In this document: positions 16,057 through 24,739 of the stretch, piece after piece | Position numbering within the stretch: the first letter of the stretch is position 1 | Layout of the letters: every line of letters begins with the position of its first letter | From: Methylophaga sp. | GTDB taxonomy: Bacteria; Pseudomonadota; Gammaproteobacteria; Nitrosococcales; Methylophagaceae | DNA: 27,369 nt | Direction of reading: 5' to 3' | Assembly: GCA_014762585.1 (NCBI GenBank) | Contig: JABURN010000044.1 | Coordinates: forward strand, 1 to 27,369 | Program-made: the position numbers and the translations under genes | Notes under the pieces: generated by a model | Seen by the model: the letters and a program-made list of their open reading frames with translations, nothing else | Database searches by the model: none | Told to the model about the DNA's origin: nothing

Positions 16057-16830
16057 ATGCTCAAGGCGATTTTATTTGATATCAGCGGTGTGCTGCACGT
16101 GGATAAACGACCTGTCCCAGGCGCCGTAGAAACGGTGGCCAGATTGCAGAGTGATGGCATACCAGTACATTTTGTCACCAATACGTCACGCTCAACCAGC
16201 CAGGCAATTTTTAATAACCTGCAGAAGATGGGCTTTGAAGTCAGGCAGGAAGATATCTTCACCGCGCCTGTCGCCGTCAAACAGGTCTGTGAGCAACGCG
16301 GACTCAGGCCATATTTTCTGATTCATCCAGATCTTGAAGCTGAATTTGAAGATATCAATCAGCAGCAGCCCAATGCCGTGGTGCTCGCCGATGCCGCGGA
16401 TCGTTTTGATTATGCTCACCTGAACAAGGCTTTTTCCCTGCTCATCAATGGTGCACCACTACTGGGCATTGGTCGTAATCGCTATTTCAAGAGTGGCGGA
16501 CAACTGCAACTCGACGCCGGGCCCTTTATCGAGGCATTGGAATATGCCGCTGATATTCAGGCCGAGATTCTGGGGAAACCCGCTGCGGGCTTTTTCCATG
16601 CCGCAGTGACTTCGCTTGGCTGCGAACCCGAAGAAGTGCTGATGATAGGTGACGATGTGGAAGCGGATGTGATTGGGGCCATGGAAGCCGGGCTTCAGGC
16701 CTGTCTGGTTCGCACCGGTAAGTACCTGCCCGGCGATGAGAACAAGGCCGGGCTGGCTGCGGTGGCTGATTCGGTGGCGGACGCTATCAGAGACGTTTTC
16801 TACCAGAGCCGGGAGACGGCTGAGACCTGA
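16057..16830 (+). CDS. HAD-superfamily class IIA hydrolase, HDHD2/LHPP-like
   Basis: The 257-residue product has HAD motif I as DISGVL, in which serine replaces the second aspartate exactly as in LHPP/HDHD2 proteins, motif II as V-T-N-T-S near residue 41, the NagD-type class IIA cap, the lysine K179 region (LGKPAAGFF), and motif IV GDDVEAD. Members dephosphorylate small phosphorylated metabolites or pyrophosphate, and LHPP is also described as a protein-histidine phosphatase; the substrate here is unknown. AAGGGAGG (16041-16048) serves either ATG 16057 or a GTG three bases earlier; the ATG has the better 8-nt spacing. It is convergent with rimO, leaving a single base between stop codons. Confidence 0.88.
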   Translation: MLKAILFDISGVLHVDKRPVPGAVETVARLQSDGIPVHFVTNTSRSTSQAIFNNLQKMGFEVRQEDIFTAPVAVKQVCEQRGLRPYFLIHPDLEAEFEDINQQQPNAVVLADAADRFDYAHLNKAFSLLINGAPLLGIGRNRYFKSGGQLQLDAGPFIEALEYAADIQAEILGKPAAGFFHAAVTSLGCEPEEVLMIGDDVEADVIGAMEAGLQACLVRTGKYLPGDENKAGLAAVADSVADAIRDVFYQSRETAET

Positions 16831-16831
16831 C

Positions 16832-18142
16832 TCAGACGAGTCGGGCCCAGAGGTCGTGATCATCAGCCTCTTCAAATTCGACTTCAACGATATCACCGAC
16901 TTTGAGATGCGTCGCATGGTCGATGAAGACTTGGCCGTCAATCTCCGGGGCATCGGCTTCACTGCGGCCGACAGCACCTTCTTCAACCACTTCATCAATA
17001 ATAACGCGGCCACGACGACCGACTTTCTGCTGTAGTCTGTCGGCGCTGATTTGCGCCTGATGTGCCATAAACCGTTCCAGCCGTTGCTGTTTAATGTCTT
17101 CCGGCACGGGATCGGGCAGATCATTGGCTACTGCGCCTTCAACCGGTGAGTAGGTAAAACAGCCGACCCGATCCAGCTGTGCTTCAGTCAGAAAATCGAG
17201 CAGTTGCTGGAATTCCGCTTCGGTTTCACCGGGGAATCCGACAATAAACGTACTGCGAATGGTTAATTGCGGACACATAGCACGCCAGGCCTGTATCCGC
17301 TCCAGGTTATTCTGGCTCGATGCCGGGCGTTTCATCAGCTTGAGAATACGCGGGCTGGCATGCTGGAATGGAATATCCAGATAGGGCAGGATTTTGCCTT
17401 CCGCCATGAGCGGAATCACATCATCTACATGCGGGTAAGGGTAGACATAATGCAGTCTGACCCAGATTCCGAGCTCACCCAGGGCCTCCACCAATTCGTA
17501 AAAACGGGTGGCGCGTTCACGACCGTTCCATTCTGCAGCCTGGTATTTCAAATCCACGCCATAAGCACTGGTGTCCTGTGAGATCACCAGCAGTTCTTTG
17601 ACACCGGCATCAGCCAGTCGCTTGGCTTCGTGCATCACATGGTGAATCGGCCGGCTCACCAGATCACCACGCATTGAGGGAATAATGCAGAAAGTGCAGC
17701 GGTGATTACAGCCTTCGGAGATTTTCAGGTAGGCATAATGACGCGGCGTCAGCTTGATGCCTTCTGGCGGAACCAGGCTGACAAAAGGGTCATGTTGTGG
17801 CGGCAGGTGCTTGTGCACGGCGCCGACGACTTCCTCGAGTGCATGGGCACCGGTGATTTCCAGTACCTGCGGATGGCGCTCACGAATATCGTTGTCGCGA
17901 CTGCCGAGACAGCCGGTAACAATAACTTTGCCGTTTTTTGCGACCGCTTCGCCGATGCTTTCCAGCGATTCTTCGACCGCGGAATCAATAAAGCCACAGG
18001 TGTTGACGATAACCAGGTCGGCGTCGTCGTAGCTGGGAGAAATATCGTAGCCTTCGGAACGCAGCTTGGTGATGATGCGTTCGCTATCTACCAATGCTTT
18101 GGGACAACCGAGACTGACAAATCCGACTTGAGGGGCTTTCAT
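16832..18142 (-). CDS. rimO: Ribosomal protein uS12 methylthiotransferase RimO
   Basis: The 436-residue radical SAM enzyme methylthiolates aspartate 89 of ribosomal protein uS12. The N-terminal methylthiotransferase domain carries the three auxiliary-cluster cysteines C13, C49 and C78; the radical SAM domain has the CX3CX2C motif C145, C149, C152 in GCNHRCTFC; the C-terminal TRAM domain (about 372-436) binds the substrate protein. The start [11 protein letters not shown] context and length are typical of RimO and distinguish it from MiaB. It lies 115 nt downstream of the AMMECR1 gene on the same strand, an AT-rich gap that may hold its own promoter. Confidence 0.97.
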   Translation of the reverse strand: MKAPQVGFVSLGCPKALVDSERIITKLRSEGYDISPSYDDADLVIVNTCGFIDSAVEESLESIGEAVAKNGKVIVTGCLGSRDNDIRERHPQVLEITGAHALEEVVGAVHKHLPPQHDPFVSLVPPEGIKLTPRHYAYLKISEGCNHRCTFCIIPSMRGDLVSRPIHHVMHEAKRLADAGVKELLVISQDTSAYGVDLKYQAAEWNGRERATRFYELVEALGELGIWVRLHYVYPYPHVDDVIPLMAEGKILPYLDIPFQHASPRILKLMKRPASSQNNLERIQAWRAMCPQLTIRSTFIVGFPGETEAEFQQLLDFLTEAQLDRVGCFTYSPVEGAVANDLPDPVPEDIKQQRLERFMAHQAQISADRLQQKVGRRGRVIIDEVVEEGAVGRSEADAPEIDGQVFIDHATHLKVGDIVEVEFEEADDHDLWARLV

Positions 18143-18257
18143 AAAAATACCTGGGCTGAGGTGGCTATAAAAGTCGGTATTTTATTTGATTTGTTAGTGA
18201 AAATCGCCAGCTTAAAACTTAAATTTTCTTAGTCTTGAGGTGATGGCATCAAGCCGC

Positions 18258-18809
18258 TTAAAAGCTCTCTGTGTGATAGCGGTAACAGCGCAGTGTGTCT
18301 GACCAGTAATCAACCGGCAGCCCGGCTTTGCGCTTCAGTGCCGCAACAAACTGTTCCGGGCTGTGCAGGGATTCCCAGACCGCAGGCAGAAAGGTCGCGC
18401 GGTGATGTTCATCTTCCAGAATCAGACCATCCTCGCCGGCTTTGAGCTGATTAAGCAGGCTGTGTTCAGATTGGCATACAATCGGTTCGGGCTGACTGAG
18501 TACCGAAATATGAACATCCAGTTCATCGACAATCTCGGCGGTGACCGGATCGAAACGCATGTCCTTAAAGGCTGCTGCAAAAGCATTGCACGCGACATCA
18601 TTAGCCAAAGGTCGAAAAGCTTCGAGTGTGCCAATACATCCATGCAGGGCGCCAGCATGATACAGCGTGACAAAACTGGCCCGTTCGGTATTGACACTGC
18701 CGGGCAGACTTTTCAGTTCCAGCGGCATTACAGACTCATGTCTAAGCCCGTATTTGATGGCATCTCGGGCAATTTTACGAAGCAGAAAGCGATCAGGGCG
18801 GGTAATCAT
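18258..18809 (-). CDS. AMMECR1-domain protein (AmmeMemoRadiSam system protein A)
   Basis: The 183-residue protein spans one AMMECR1 domain. The most conserved motif of the family, R-G-C-I-G-T, appears as LHGCIGT with C58 at its centre, and the D-V-H-I-S-V-L and G-L-I-L segments fit the core strands. The biochemical role is unknown; in many bacteria and archaea the gene sits with MEMO1-like and radical SAM genes. Here the MEMO-like gene lies immediately upstream with a 2-nt gap, so the two are surely co-transcribed, and the radical SAM gene is divergent. The arginine usually found before GCIG is a histidine (H56), a small departure from the common form. Confidence 0.92.
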   Translation of the reverse strand: MITRPDRFLLRKIARDAIKYGLRHESVMPLELKSLPGSVNTERASFVTLYHAGALHGCIGTLEAFRPLANDVACNAFAAAFKDMRFDPVTAEIVDELDVHISVLSQPEPIVCQSEHSLLNQLKAGEDGLILEDEHHRATFLPAVWESLHSPEQFVAALKRKAGLPVDYWSDTLRCYRYHTESF

Positions 18810-18811
18810 GA

Positions 18812-19600
18812 TTATTGAAACAAATAGGCGCCGTAACCCACCACACTGTCGCGTTTACCGGCAGTATCGCCCGAATTTCTCAAATCCAGAATCTGCCCCT
18901 GCATCTGATGCTGGCGTGCATAAAGCAGCAGGCCGTTGATGCCGACACTGCCACAGGCATGGTAGCCGTCGATCACATGGTTATCCATGCTGATAATGGC
19001 CTGAGAGGTTTCAGCATCGACTTCACGGGCACTGTCATAATCAAGGTAATGACTTAAATCCGAGCTGATGACGATCAGTGTTTCAGGGCCGCCCCATAGC
19101 GTATCGAGCACCTCGGACACCAGTTTCGGGCTGGCATGCCCAGCGACGATGGGAACAATTTTGAAGTCCTCAAGCAGATACTGCAGAAATGGAAGTTGCA
19201 CTTCCAGGCTGTGTTCTCTGGCATGAGCCTGTTCAAGAACATGGACACCCTCGATGTTCATGATCCGGCTTTCAGCGTGGCGATCTACGGGGATAAGACC
19301 CATAGGCGTCTCGAACCAGTCAACAGAGGAAACCGCCAGCCCCTCGAAAGGTACGCGGTGCGATGGCCCAATCAGCACGACACGTTTGATTATGTCCTTG
19401 CGTGTTTCCAGGTGTTTATAGGCGCTGGCAGCGACCTGACCGGAATAGACATAACCGGCGTGAGGGACAATCAGCGCCTTTGGCGCCATATCTGACCGGG
19501 CATCACTGGCCTGCAGATTACGGGCAATCATAGTGCTGAGTTTATGAGCATCAGCCGGGTAAAACAGGCCGGCGACGGCACTGGGGCGAACGATTTCCAT
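18812..19600 (-). CDS. MEMO1-family protein (AmmeMemoRadiSam system protein B)
   Basis: The 262-residue protein is a bacterial homologue of human MEMO1, a nonheme-dioxygenase-like fold. The probable metal-site residues are preserved: H47 in VPHAGYVYSG, H81 in GPSHRVP, D171/H174 in SDLSHYLDYD and C206 in HACGSVGING, matching MEMO1 H49, H81, D189/H192 and C244 by recalled alignment. Iron or copper binding is reported for the human protein; the bacterial role is unknown. GGAGGG (complement of 19606-19611) lies 5 nt before the start. It heads a minus-strand unit with the AMMECR1 gene and possibly rimO, and is divergent from the radical SAM gene across 87 nt. Confidence 0.93.
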   Translation of the reverse strand: MEIVRPSAVAGLFYPADAHKLSTMIARNLQASDARSDMAPKALIVPHAGYVYSGQVAASAYKHLETRKDIIKRVVLIGPSHRVPFEGLAVSSVDWFETPMGLIPVDRHAESRIMNIEGVHVLEQAHAREHSLEVQLPFLQYLLEDFKIVPIVAGHASPKLVSEVLDTLWGGPETLIVISSDLSHYLDYDSAREVDAETSQAIISMDNHVIDGYHACGSVGINGLLLYARQHQMQGQILDLRNSGDTAGKRDSVVGYGAYLFQ

Positions 19601-19687
19601 GGCAACCCTCCGCTTATCGGCGTAATATGAATAAGTATCGTCTTATCAATGCGTTATTGCAATATCTCCTGCACGTGGAACTGTGTT

Positions 19688-20788
19688 ATGAATCAGAATA
19701 ATGTCCACGCTGATGCGTTTTCCGATGCCGTCCCCACCAAGTACTGGCATGTGCTTGATGATGGCCGTGTGCAATGCGATTTATGTCCACGTTTTTGCAA
19801 ATTACACGAAGGTCAGCGCGGACTCTGTTTTGTGCGCGCCAATCATCTGGGTCAGGTGGTACTGACAACCTGGGGCCGTTCCAGTGGGTTTGTGATCGAC
19901 CCCATCGAAAAGAAACCGCTGAATCATTTTCTGCCGGGCACGCCTGTGCTGTCATTCGGCACAGCGGGTTGTAACCTGGCCTGTAAGTTCTGCCAGAACT
20001 GGGATATCAGTAAATCGAGAGAGATGGATACGCTGATGGACCTGGCCACGCCAGAAATGCTCGCTGGCAAGGCCAGAGAGCTGGGCTGTCGGAGTATCGC
20101 TTTCACCTACAACGACCCGGTGATTTTTCATGAGTACGCCATTGATGTGGCGCAGGCCTGCCATGAGATGGATATCAAAACGGTAGCGGTTACGGCAGGC
20201 TATGTCAGCCCCGCACCGCGTTCAGAATTCTATCAATTCATGGATGCAGCCAATGTCGATCTCAAAGCCTTCAGCGAACGCTTTTACAAGAAAATTACGG
20301 GCTCCCAGCTGCAACCGGTACTGGAAACACTGGTGTATCTTAAGCATGAGACCGATGTCTGGTTTGAACTGACGACTCTGCTGATACCGGGTGAGAACGA
20401 TTCCGAAAAGGAAATCACGGAAATGTGCCAGTGGGTCGTTGAACACCTTGGACCGGATGTGCCGATGCATTTCAGCGTGTTCCACCCGGATTGGAAAATG
20501 AGGGATAAACCTTCAACACCCACCCGAATTGTGCGCAGGGCCAGAGATATTGCGATGGCTCAGGGTGTACGCTACGCCTATGTGGGTAATATGCACGATA
20601 TCGAGGCAGACAGTACCTGGTGTCATCAGTGCGGCAGCCTGTTAATCGGACGTGACTGGTATCAATTATCCGCCTGGAAACTGGATGAAAAGGGCTGTTG
20701 TCTTAACTGTGCGACGCCTTGTGCGGGACTTTTTGAGGCTTCCCCTGGTCACTGGGGAGCCAGACGCATGCGTGTAAATATGACTTGA
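19688..20788 (+). CDS. AmmeMemoRadiSam system radical SAM enzyme
   Basis: From the ATG at 19688 the enzyme has 366 residues. It begins with a Cys-rich segment (CDLCPRFC...RGLC, about 30-47), then the radical SAM motif CX3CX2C (C95, C99, C102 in GCNLACKFCQNWD), a PflA-like barrel with GYVSPAPR and DLKAF, and ends in a C-terminal four-cysteine knuckle (CHQCG...CLNCATPC). This matches the radical SAM member of the AMMECR1/MEMO triad. The reaction and target are unknown. The frame is open to 19649, but that N-terminus would add a Cys/Trp-rich stretch not expected in the family. The next gene begins 15 nt after the stop behind GGAGAGGAG, suggesting an operon. Confidence 0.92.
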   Translation: MNQNNVHADAFSDAVPTKYWHVLDDGRVQCDLCPRFCKLHEGQRGLCFVRANHLGQVVLTTWGRSSGFVIDPIEKKPLNHFLPGTPVLSFGTAGCNLACKFCQNWDISKSREMDTLMDLATPEMLAGKARELGCRSIAFTYNDPVIFHEYAIDVAQACHEMDIKTVAVTAGYVSPAPRSEFYQFMDAANVDLKAFSERFYKKITGSQLQPVLETLVYLKHETDVWFELTTLLIPGENDSEKEITEMCQWVVEHLGPDVPMHFSVFHPDWKMRDKPSTPTRIVRRARDIAMAQGVRYAYVGNMHDIEADSTWCHQCGSLLIGRDWYQLSAWKLDEKGCCLNCATPCAGLFEASPGHWGARRMRVNMT

Positions 20789-20803
20789 GCCTGGAGAGGA
20801 GCA

Positions 20804-21643
20804 ATGTTGAAGCTAGGTTTGTCTTTGATTGGCGTGTTGGTGCTTTTATGGGTGCTGATTCGTCTCTACAGGAAATTAAAAGTCGTTAAGCTCGGACTGA
20901 GTCCCCGAAAAAACCTGATGGATAAGCTGGTTAGAGAGTTTAAGCTTCAGTTGGAAATGGCAGTGGGGGAGGAATACGAGGCACATCCTCATGTGCGACT
21001 CGCTGATCTGCTGGTTGTTGAGAACGCCAAGGGTAAAAAAGCGCTAGATATCAGGTCACGGATTGAGATGACATCGACCGATCTGGTTCTGACTGAGAAA
21101 GCCACAGGTAACATCGCCTGCGTGCTTATTTTGATTCATCAGGAGAAACTGGGCAGTCGTCAAAAGTTCATCCGTGAGATCTGCCAGCAGAGCAAGTTGC
21201 CATTTCAGATATTTGATGTCAATAATGCCTACAGTGAAAAACAAATTCGTCAGGAAATCACGATGTTGCTTGAACCGACGATTAGACTGGAGGACAGCCC
21301 GGCTCATGAGATTAAAATCTATCTCGACCCCGAACAGCGACGTCCACAGGAAAGCGACACTGACCCCGAGCAGTCAGTCTCTGCTGAGACCAGAGTTGAA
21401 TCTGAGTCGAACCGAGCTAAAAAACCGCAGCAAGCCGTTGAGAATAGATCTCAATCAACTGAGTCCCCCTCCGAGCAAGATAAAACGACGCAGGCTTCTG
21501 AGAAGCAGCCAAACAGAAAATATCCCACTCAATCCGATTACTCTTTGTCTGAGCAACGCCCTAAACGCTCTGGGAGAGAAGCAGCCAAACCGCGCCACAA
21601 CAAGCAGGATAACGAGCCGGAATTTGATTTATCCGTCGACTGA
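20804..21643 (+). CDS. Membrane-anchored DUF2726-like protein with disordered C-terminus
   Basis: The 279-residue product has an N-terminal membrane helix (about 5-21) with a basic cytosolic flank, so the rest probably lies in the cytoplasm. Residues about 30-155 resemble DUF2726, seen as HPHVRLADLLVV, ...STDLVLTE..., and F-I-R-E-I-C-Q-Q-S-K-L-P-F-Q-I-F. In typical DUF2726 proteins the strand after D-F/L-V-L ends in an acidic I-E-L-D; here it reads VLILIHQ (107-113), so a nuclease-like acidic site appears lost. Residues after about 178 are hydrophilic, low-complexity and probably disordered. It sits 15 nt behind the radical SAM gene and 17 nt before the HTH/poly-Lys gene. Function unknown. 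Confidence 0.75.
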   Translation: MLKLGLSLIGVLVLLWVLIRLYRKLKVVKLGLSPRKNLMDKLVREFKLQLEMAVGEEYEAHPHVRLADLLVVENAKGKKALDIRSRIEMTSTDLVLTEKATGNIACVLILIHQEKLGSRQKFIREICQQSKLPFQIFDVNNAYSEKQIRQEITMLLEPTIRLEDSPAHEIKIYLDPEQRRPQESDTDPEQSVSAETRVESESNRAKKPQQAVENRSQSTESPSEQDKTTQASEKQPNRKYPTQSDYSLSEQRPKRSGREAAKPRHNKQDNEPEFDLSVD

Positions 21644-21660
21644 CAAGGAACTTTCAAATC

Positions 21661-22080
21661 ATGAGCACCGCAACAAAACTCCTCAAACCTCGTGAAGTCA
21701 CGGCTTGTAAAAAACTGGCAGGGTCTGGGCTCAGTGACAATAAACGAGCCGCTGCCTTACTGGCTATTCACCAGGGACAAACCCAGGCTCAGGCAGCTGA
21801 GATAAGCGGGCTCTCACTGGGTCAGGTGAAATACATTGTGACCCGCTTTCGCAAATTGGGCATGAGTGCGCTGGCTACAGTGAATGAGAGCCCTGTGAAC
21901 GCAGTTGAAACAACTGTTCAATCAAACCAATCCAAAACGAAGAAAAACAAAGCTAAGTCCGATAAAAAGGACAAGAAAGATAAAAAAGCCAAGAAAGACA
22001 AAGAAAAGAATAAAGACAAAGCAAAAAAAGCCAAGAAAGACAAAAAAAAGAACAAGAAAAAAAATAAAAACAAAAAGTAA
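21661..22080 (+). CDS. Helix-turn-helix protein with extreme lysine-rich tail
   Basis: The 139-residue product begins with a helix-turn-helix module (about 28-66; QTQAQAAEISGLSLGQVKYI) like the homeodomain-type HTH of IS630-family transposases and related regulators. After a short linker the last 49 residues (91-139) contain 30 lysines, alternating with D, A, N and E. This suggests a DNA-binding protein whose tail binds nucleic acid non-specifically, as in histone-H1-like bacterial proteins; this is inference. AAGGAA (21646-21651) supports the start. It closes a compact run of genes after the radical SAM and DUF2726-like genes. The coding DNA of the tail has A7 and A8 runs (22023-22029, 22042-22049, 22057-22064) where slippage could occur. 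No transposase catalytic domain is present. Confidence 0.8.
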   Translation: MSTATKLLKPREVTACKKLAGSGLSDNKRAAALLAIHQGQTQAQAAEISGLSLGQVKYIVTRFRKLGMSALATVNESPVNAVETTVQSNQSKTKKNKAKSDKKDKKDKKAKKDKEKNKDKAKKAKKDKKKNKKKNKNKK

Positions 22081-22160
22081 ATTTGGACGTTGTCAGCTGC
22101 CGGGTCTTAGGGGATTCAGCAGCGGGTTAAGGATGCCAGGGAGCATCTCAGGGGACAAAA

Positions 22161-24713
22161 GTGAAACCACGCCTTTGGGTCGCTGGCGGTTGGTCAGTGT
22201 GTGCTTTTGCATTACTGGCATTGACCGCAGCAAGTTATGCGAAACCTTTACCACTTCGGGTTGGGGTCTACGATAATCCACCAAAACTGATGCTCAATGA
22301 ACAGGGTCAGGCCAGTGGCATCATGGGGGAATTACTGGGCCAGATTGCCGACCGTGAAAATTGGCTTATTGAGCCGGTACCCTGTACCTGGAACAACTGT
22401 CTTGACATGCTGGAGGCAGGTGAGTTGGATATGCTGCCTGATGTGGCCAAAAATCAGTCACGTGAGCAGCGCTACCAGTTTCATACTGAACCCGCCTTGA
22501 TGAGCTGGTCTCAGGTTTACACTACGGGCGATGTCAAGTTAACAAACCTGCTGGATCTGGATGGCAAAACGGTCGCCGTATTGAATGGGTCTGTTCAGCA
22601 GGATTATCTTCAGAATCTCGTCAGTAATTTCTCGCTTGATGTGCAGTGGGTTCAGGCAAATAATCTCGATAACGCTTTTGATGCCGTTGTTCGTGGTGAG
22701 GCAGATGCCGTGGTGTCCAGTCATTACTATGGCAATAACAAAATGCAGACCCTGTCTTTGAATGCCACCCCGATATTATTTCAGCCTTCTCGACTGTTCT
22801 ATGCCGTTTCTCCACAGCGTGACGGCGCGATTCTGGAGGTTATCGATGCCTACCTCAATCGCTGGAAAGCCATGCCTGACTCTGTTTACTACCAGGTACT
22901 GGAAAAATGGACGCTTCCACAAAGCAAGTCCATTCCTGCTGTTATCTGGTGGCTGGTGACGGCACTGGTCATCATCGTTATGATGGTCCTGACTTTTAAC
23001 CAGTTTCTGCGTAGGCAGGTTAATCTCAAAACGCGTGATTTATTCGAGAGCGAGAATCGCCTCAATACGATTCTCAACAGTCTTGATGCCATCGTATACA
23101 TCAAGGACCGTCAGCATCGCTATCGTTATATCAATGAAAAGGTCACTGATTTGACCGGCCTGGCACCGGAAGCATTGATTGGTGAAACTGATGAGAAAAT
23201 CTTTGATCAAGGCACCTGTCAGCATCTCAGGCATAACGACTTGAAAGTGTTGGAATATGGTGAGCGTCTGGTTGAGGAGGAGGAGGTAAATGTTGCAAAA
23301 GACCCTGAAATTCACCATTTCCTAACAGTCAAGATTCCCCTGCGTGATACCCATGACAAAATATACGCGCTGTGTGGTATTTCAACCGATATTACCAATA
23401 ACAAGAAGATGCATGAGCGTTTGCAGACGCTGGAATTTTCCGATTCATTAACCGGGCTGCCTAATCGCTTTGAGCTGTTCAAACGAATTGATAAAGTTTT
23501 GCAGCAGAATGTTTCCGCTCATGGTGCGGTGATGGTAGTGGACGTGGATGATTTTAAAATCATTAACGAGTCACGTAGCCATCTTCAGGGTGATGAACTG
23601 CTCTCACAAATTGCACACCGCCTTTTGTCCTTCAATGACAACATGAGCATATTCAGAATCAGTTCCGACGAGTTTGCCTGTCTGGTGCAGCTGTCGTCTG
23701 AAACGGACATCAGACAGCATATCTCTGCCATGGCGACGGAAATAAGGCAATTACTATCTGTGCCTTACCAGCTCAGTAATGGGCACTACAATGCCACTGT
23801 CTGTATAGGCATTGCCCTTTTCAGTGATGCTGAAGGGCAAACGGGGCGATTGGTAAGGCTCGCTGATCTGGCGCTCAATGAAGCCAAGCATCATGGCCGA
23901 AACTCTCAGCGGTTTTTCGACCCGAAAATGCAGGAAGCTATCAATCGCCGCAGTGTGCTGGAGGTAGCACTGCGCGATGCGATTGAAAACCGGCAGTTGC
24001 TCCTGGCACTGCAGCCTCAGGTTGACGATAAAGAATCAGTTATTGGCATGGAAGCATTACTACGCTGGCATGACCGGGCGATGGGGCCGGTTTCACCTGT
24101 GGAATTTATTCCCATTGCCGAGGACAGTGGCTTGATCATTCCGATAGGGCAGTGGGTTATTGAGAGTGCCTGCGAGATATTGGCAGAGTGGGCTGAAGAT
24201 ACAGATACTGCGGAGTGGACGCTGGCCGTCAATATCAGTCCTCGTCAGTTCAGGCACAGCGATTTTGTTGAACATGTCGAGCAAGTTATTAAACAAACCG
24301 GCATAAATGCTCAAAGGCTCAAGTTTGAAGTCACCGAAAATCTGCTTATCGATAACCTGCAACAGGTAGCAGAACGTATGAACTATCTGCAGTCACTGGG
24401 TATTCGTTTCTCACTCGATGATTTCGGCACAGGGTATGCGTCTCTGAGTTATCTGAAATTATTGCCGATTCATCAACTCAAAATAGACCAGTCGTTTGTA
24501 CGTGAGCTAGGCTATAACCAGGATGATGAGGCCATCATCAAAACGATTCTGGCGCTGGGCCAGAGTCTGGAATTGACAGTAATTGCTGAGGGCGTGGAAA
24601 CCAGACAGCAGGCACAGAGACTGAAAGAGCTGGGCTGTGAGCAGTTTCAGGGATTTCTGTATGGTCGTCCCGAGCCAGTAACGGAATTCCTGCCAAAACG
24701 TCACATCAGTTGA
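22161..24713 (+). CDS. Periplasmic solute-sensing PAS-GGDEF-EAL protein, probable c-di-GMP phosphodiesterase
   Basis: The 850-residue protein has a signal peptide (cleavage near A27), a family-3 solute-binding-like periplasmic sensor (about 30-250), a membrane helix (about 258-283), a PAS domain (about 295-415), a GGDEF domain (about 425-590) and an EAL domain (about 600-845). The cyclase signature is SSDEF (501-505) rather than GGDEF, so diguanylate cyclase activity is unlikely. The EAL domain keeps E631-A-L, the VTEN glutamate and DDFGTG (753-758), so it should hydrolyse c-di-GMP, with the GGDEF part perhaps sensing GTP. The start is GTG, supported by AGGGGA at 22150-22155. Binding of an amino acid or other small ligand in the periplasm would set its activity. 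Confidence 0.92.
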   Translation: MKPRLWVAGGWSVCAFALLALTAASYAKPLPLRVGVYDNPPKLMLNEQGQASGIMGELLGQIADRENWLIEPVPCTWNNCLDMLEAGELDMLPDVAKNQSREQRYQFHTEPALMSWSQVYTTGDVKLTNLLDLDGKTVAVLNGSVQQDYLQNLVSNFSLDVQWVQANNLDNAFDAVVRGEADAVVSSHYYGNNKMQTLSLNATPILFQPSRLFYAVSPQRDGAILEVIDAYLNRWKAMPDSVYYQVLEKWTLPQSKSIPAVIWWLVTALVIIVMMVLTFNQFLRRQVNLKTRDLFESENRLNTILNSLDAIVYIKDRQHRYRYINEKVTDLTGLAPEALIGETDEKIFDQGTCQHLRHNDLKVLEYGERLVEEEEVNVAKDPEIHHFLTVKIPLRDTHDKIYALCGISTDITNNKKMHERLQTLEFSDSLTGLPNRFELFKRIDKVLQQNVSAHGAVMVVDVDDFKIINESRSHLQGDELLSQIAHRLLSFNDNMSIFRISSDEFACLVQLSSETDIRQHISAMATEIRQLLSVPYQLSNGHYNATVCIGIALFSDAEGQTGRLVRLADLALNEAKHHGRNSQRFFDPKMQEAINRRSVLEVALRDAIENRQLLLALQPQVDDKESVIGMEALLRWHDRAMGPVSPVEFIPIAEDSGLIIPIGQWVIESACEILAEWAEDTDTAEWTLAVNISPRQFRHSDFVEHVEQVIKQTGINAQRLKFEVTENLLIDNLQQVAERMNYLQSLGIRFSLDDFGTGYASLSYLKLLPIHQLKIDQSFVRELGYNQDDEAIIKTILALGQSLELTVIAEGVETRQQAQRLKELGCEQFQGFLYGRPEPVTEFLPKRHIS

Positions 24714-24739
24714 CCCAGATCATTTTACTGCTTATTGGC

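Noticed and set aside
16459..17124. 221-codon minus-strand frame spanning the HAD and rimO ends
   Set aside because: It covers the convergent ends of two well-supported genes in the wrong frame.
19614..19621. Second GCCGATAA (FliA -10 match) on the minus strand before the MEMO-like gene
   Set aside because: It is only 14 nt from the start codon, so transcription would begin in the ribosome binding site, and no -35 match is at 11 nt.
21940..22080. CRISPR-like or tandem repeat array in the A-rich stretch
   Set aside because: The repetition is codon-level (Lys codons with D/A/N), with no uniform repeat and spacer lengths.
21905..22276. Lys/Arg-rich plus-strand frame overlapping the HTH/poly-Lys gene
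   Set aside because: A frame shift of the A-rich tail, with no start signal and overlapping the next gene; kept only as the frame reached after slippage.
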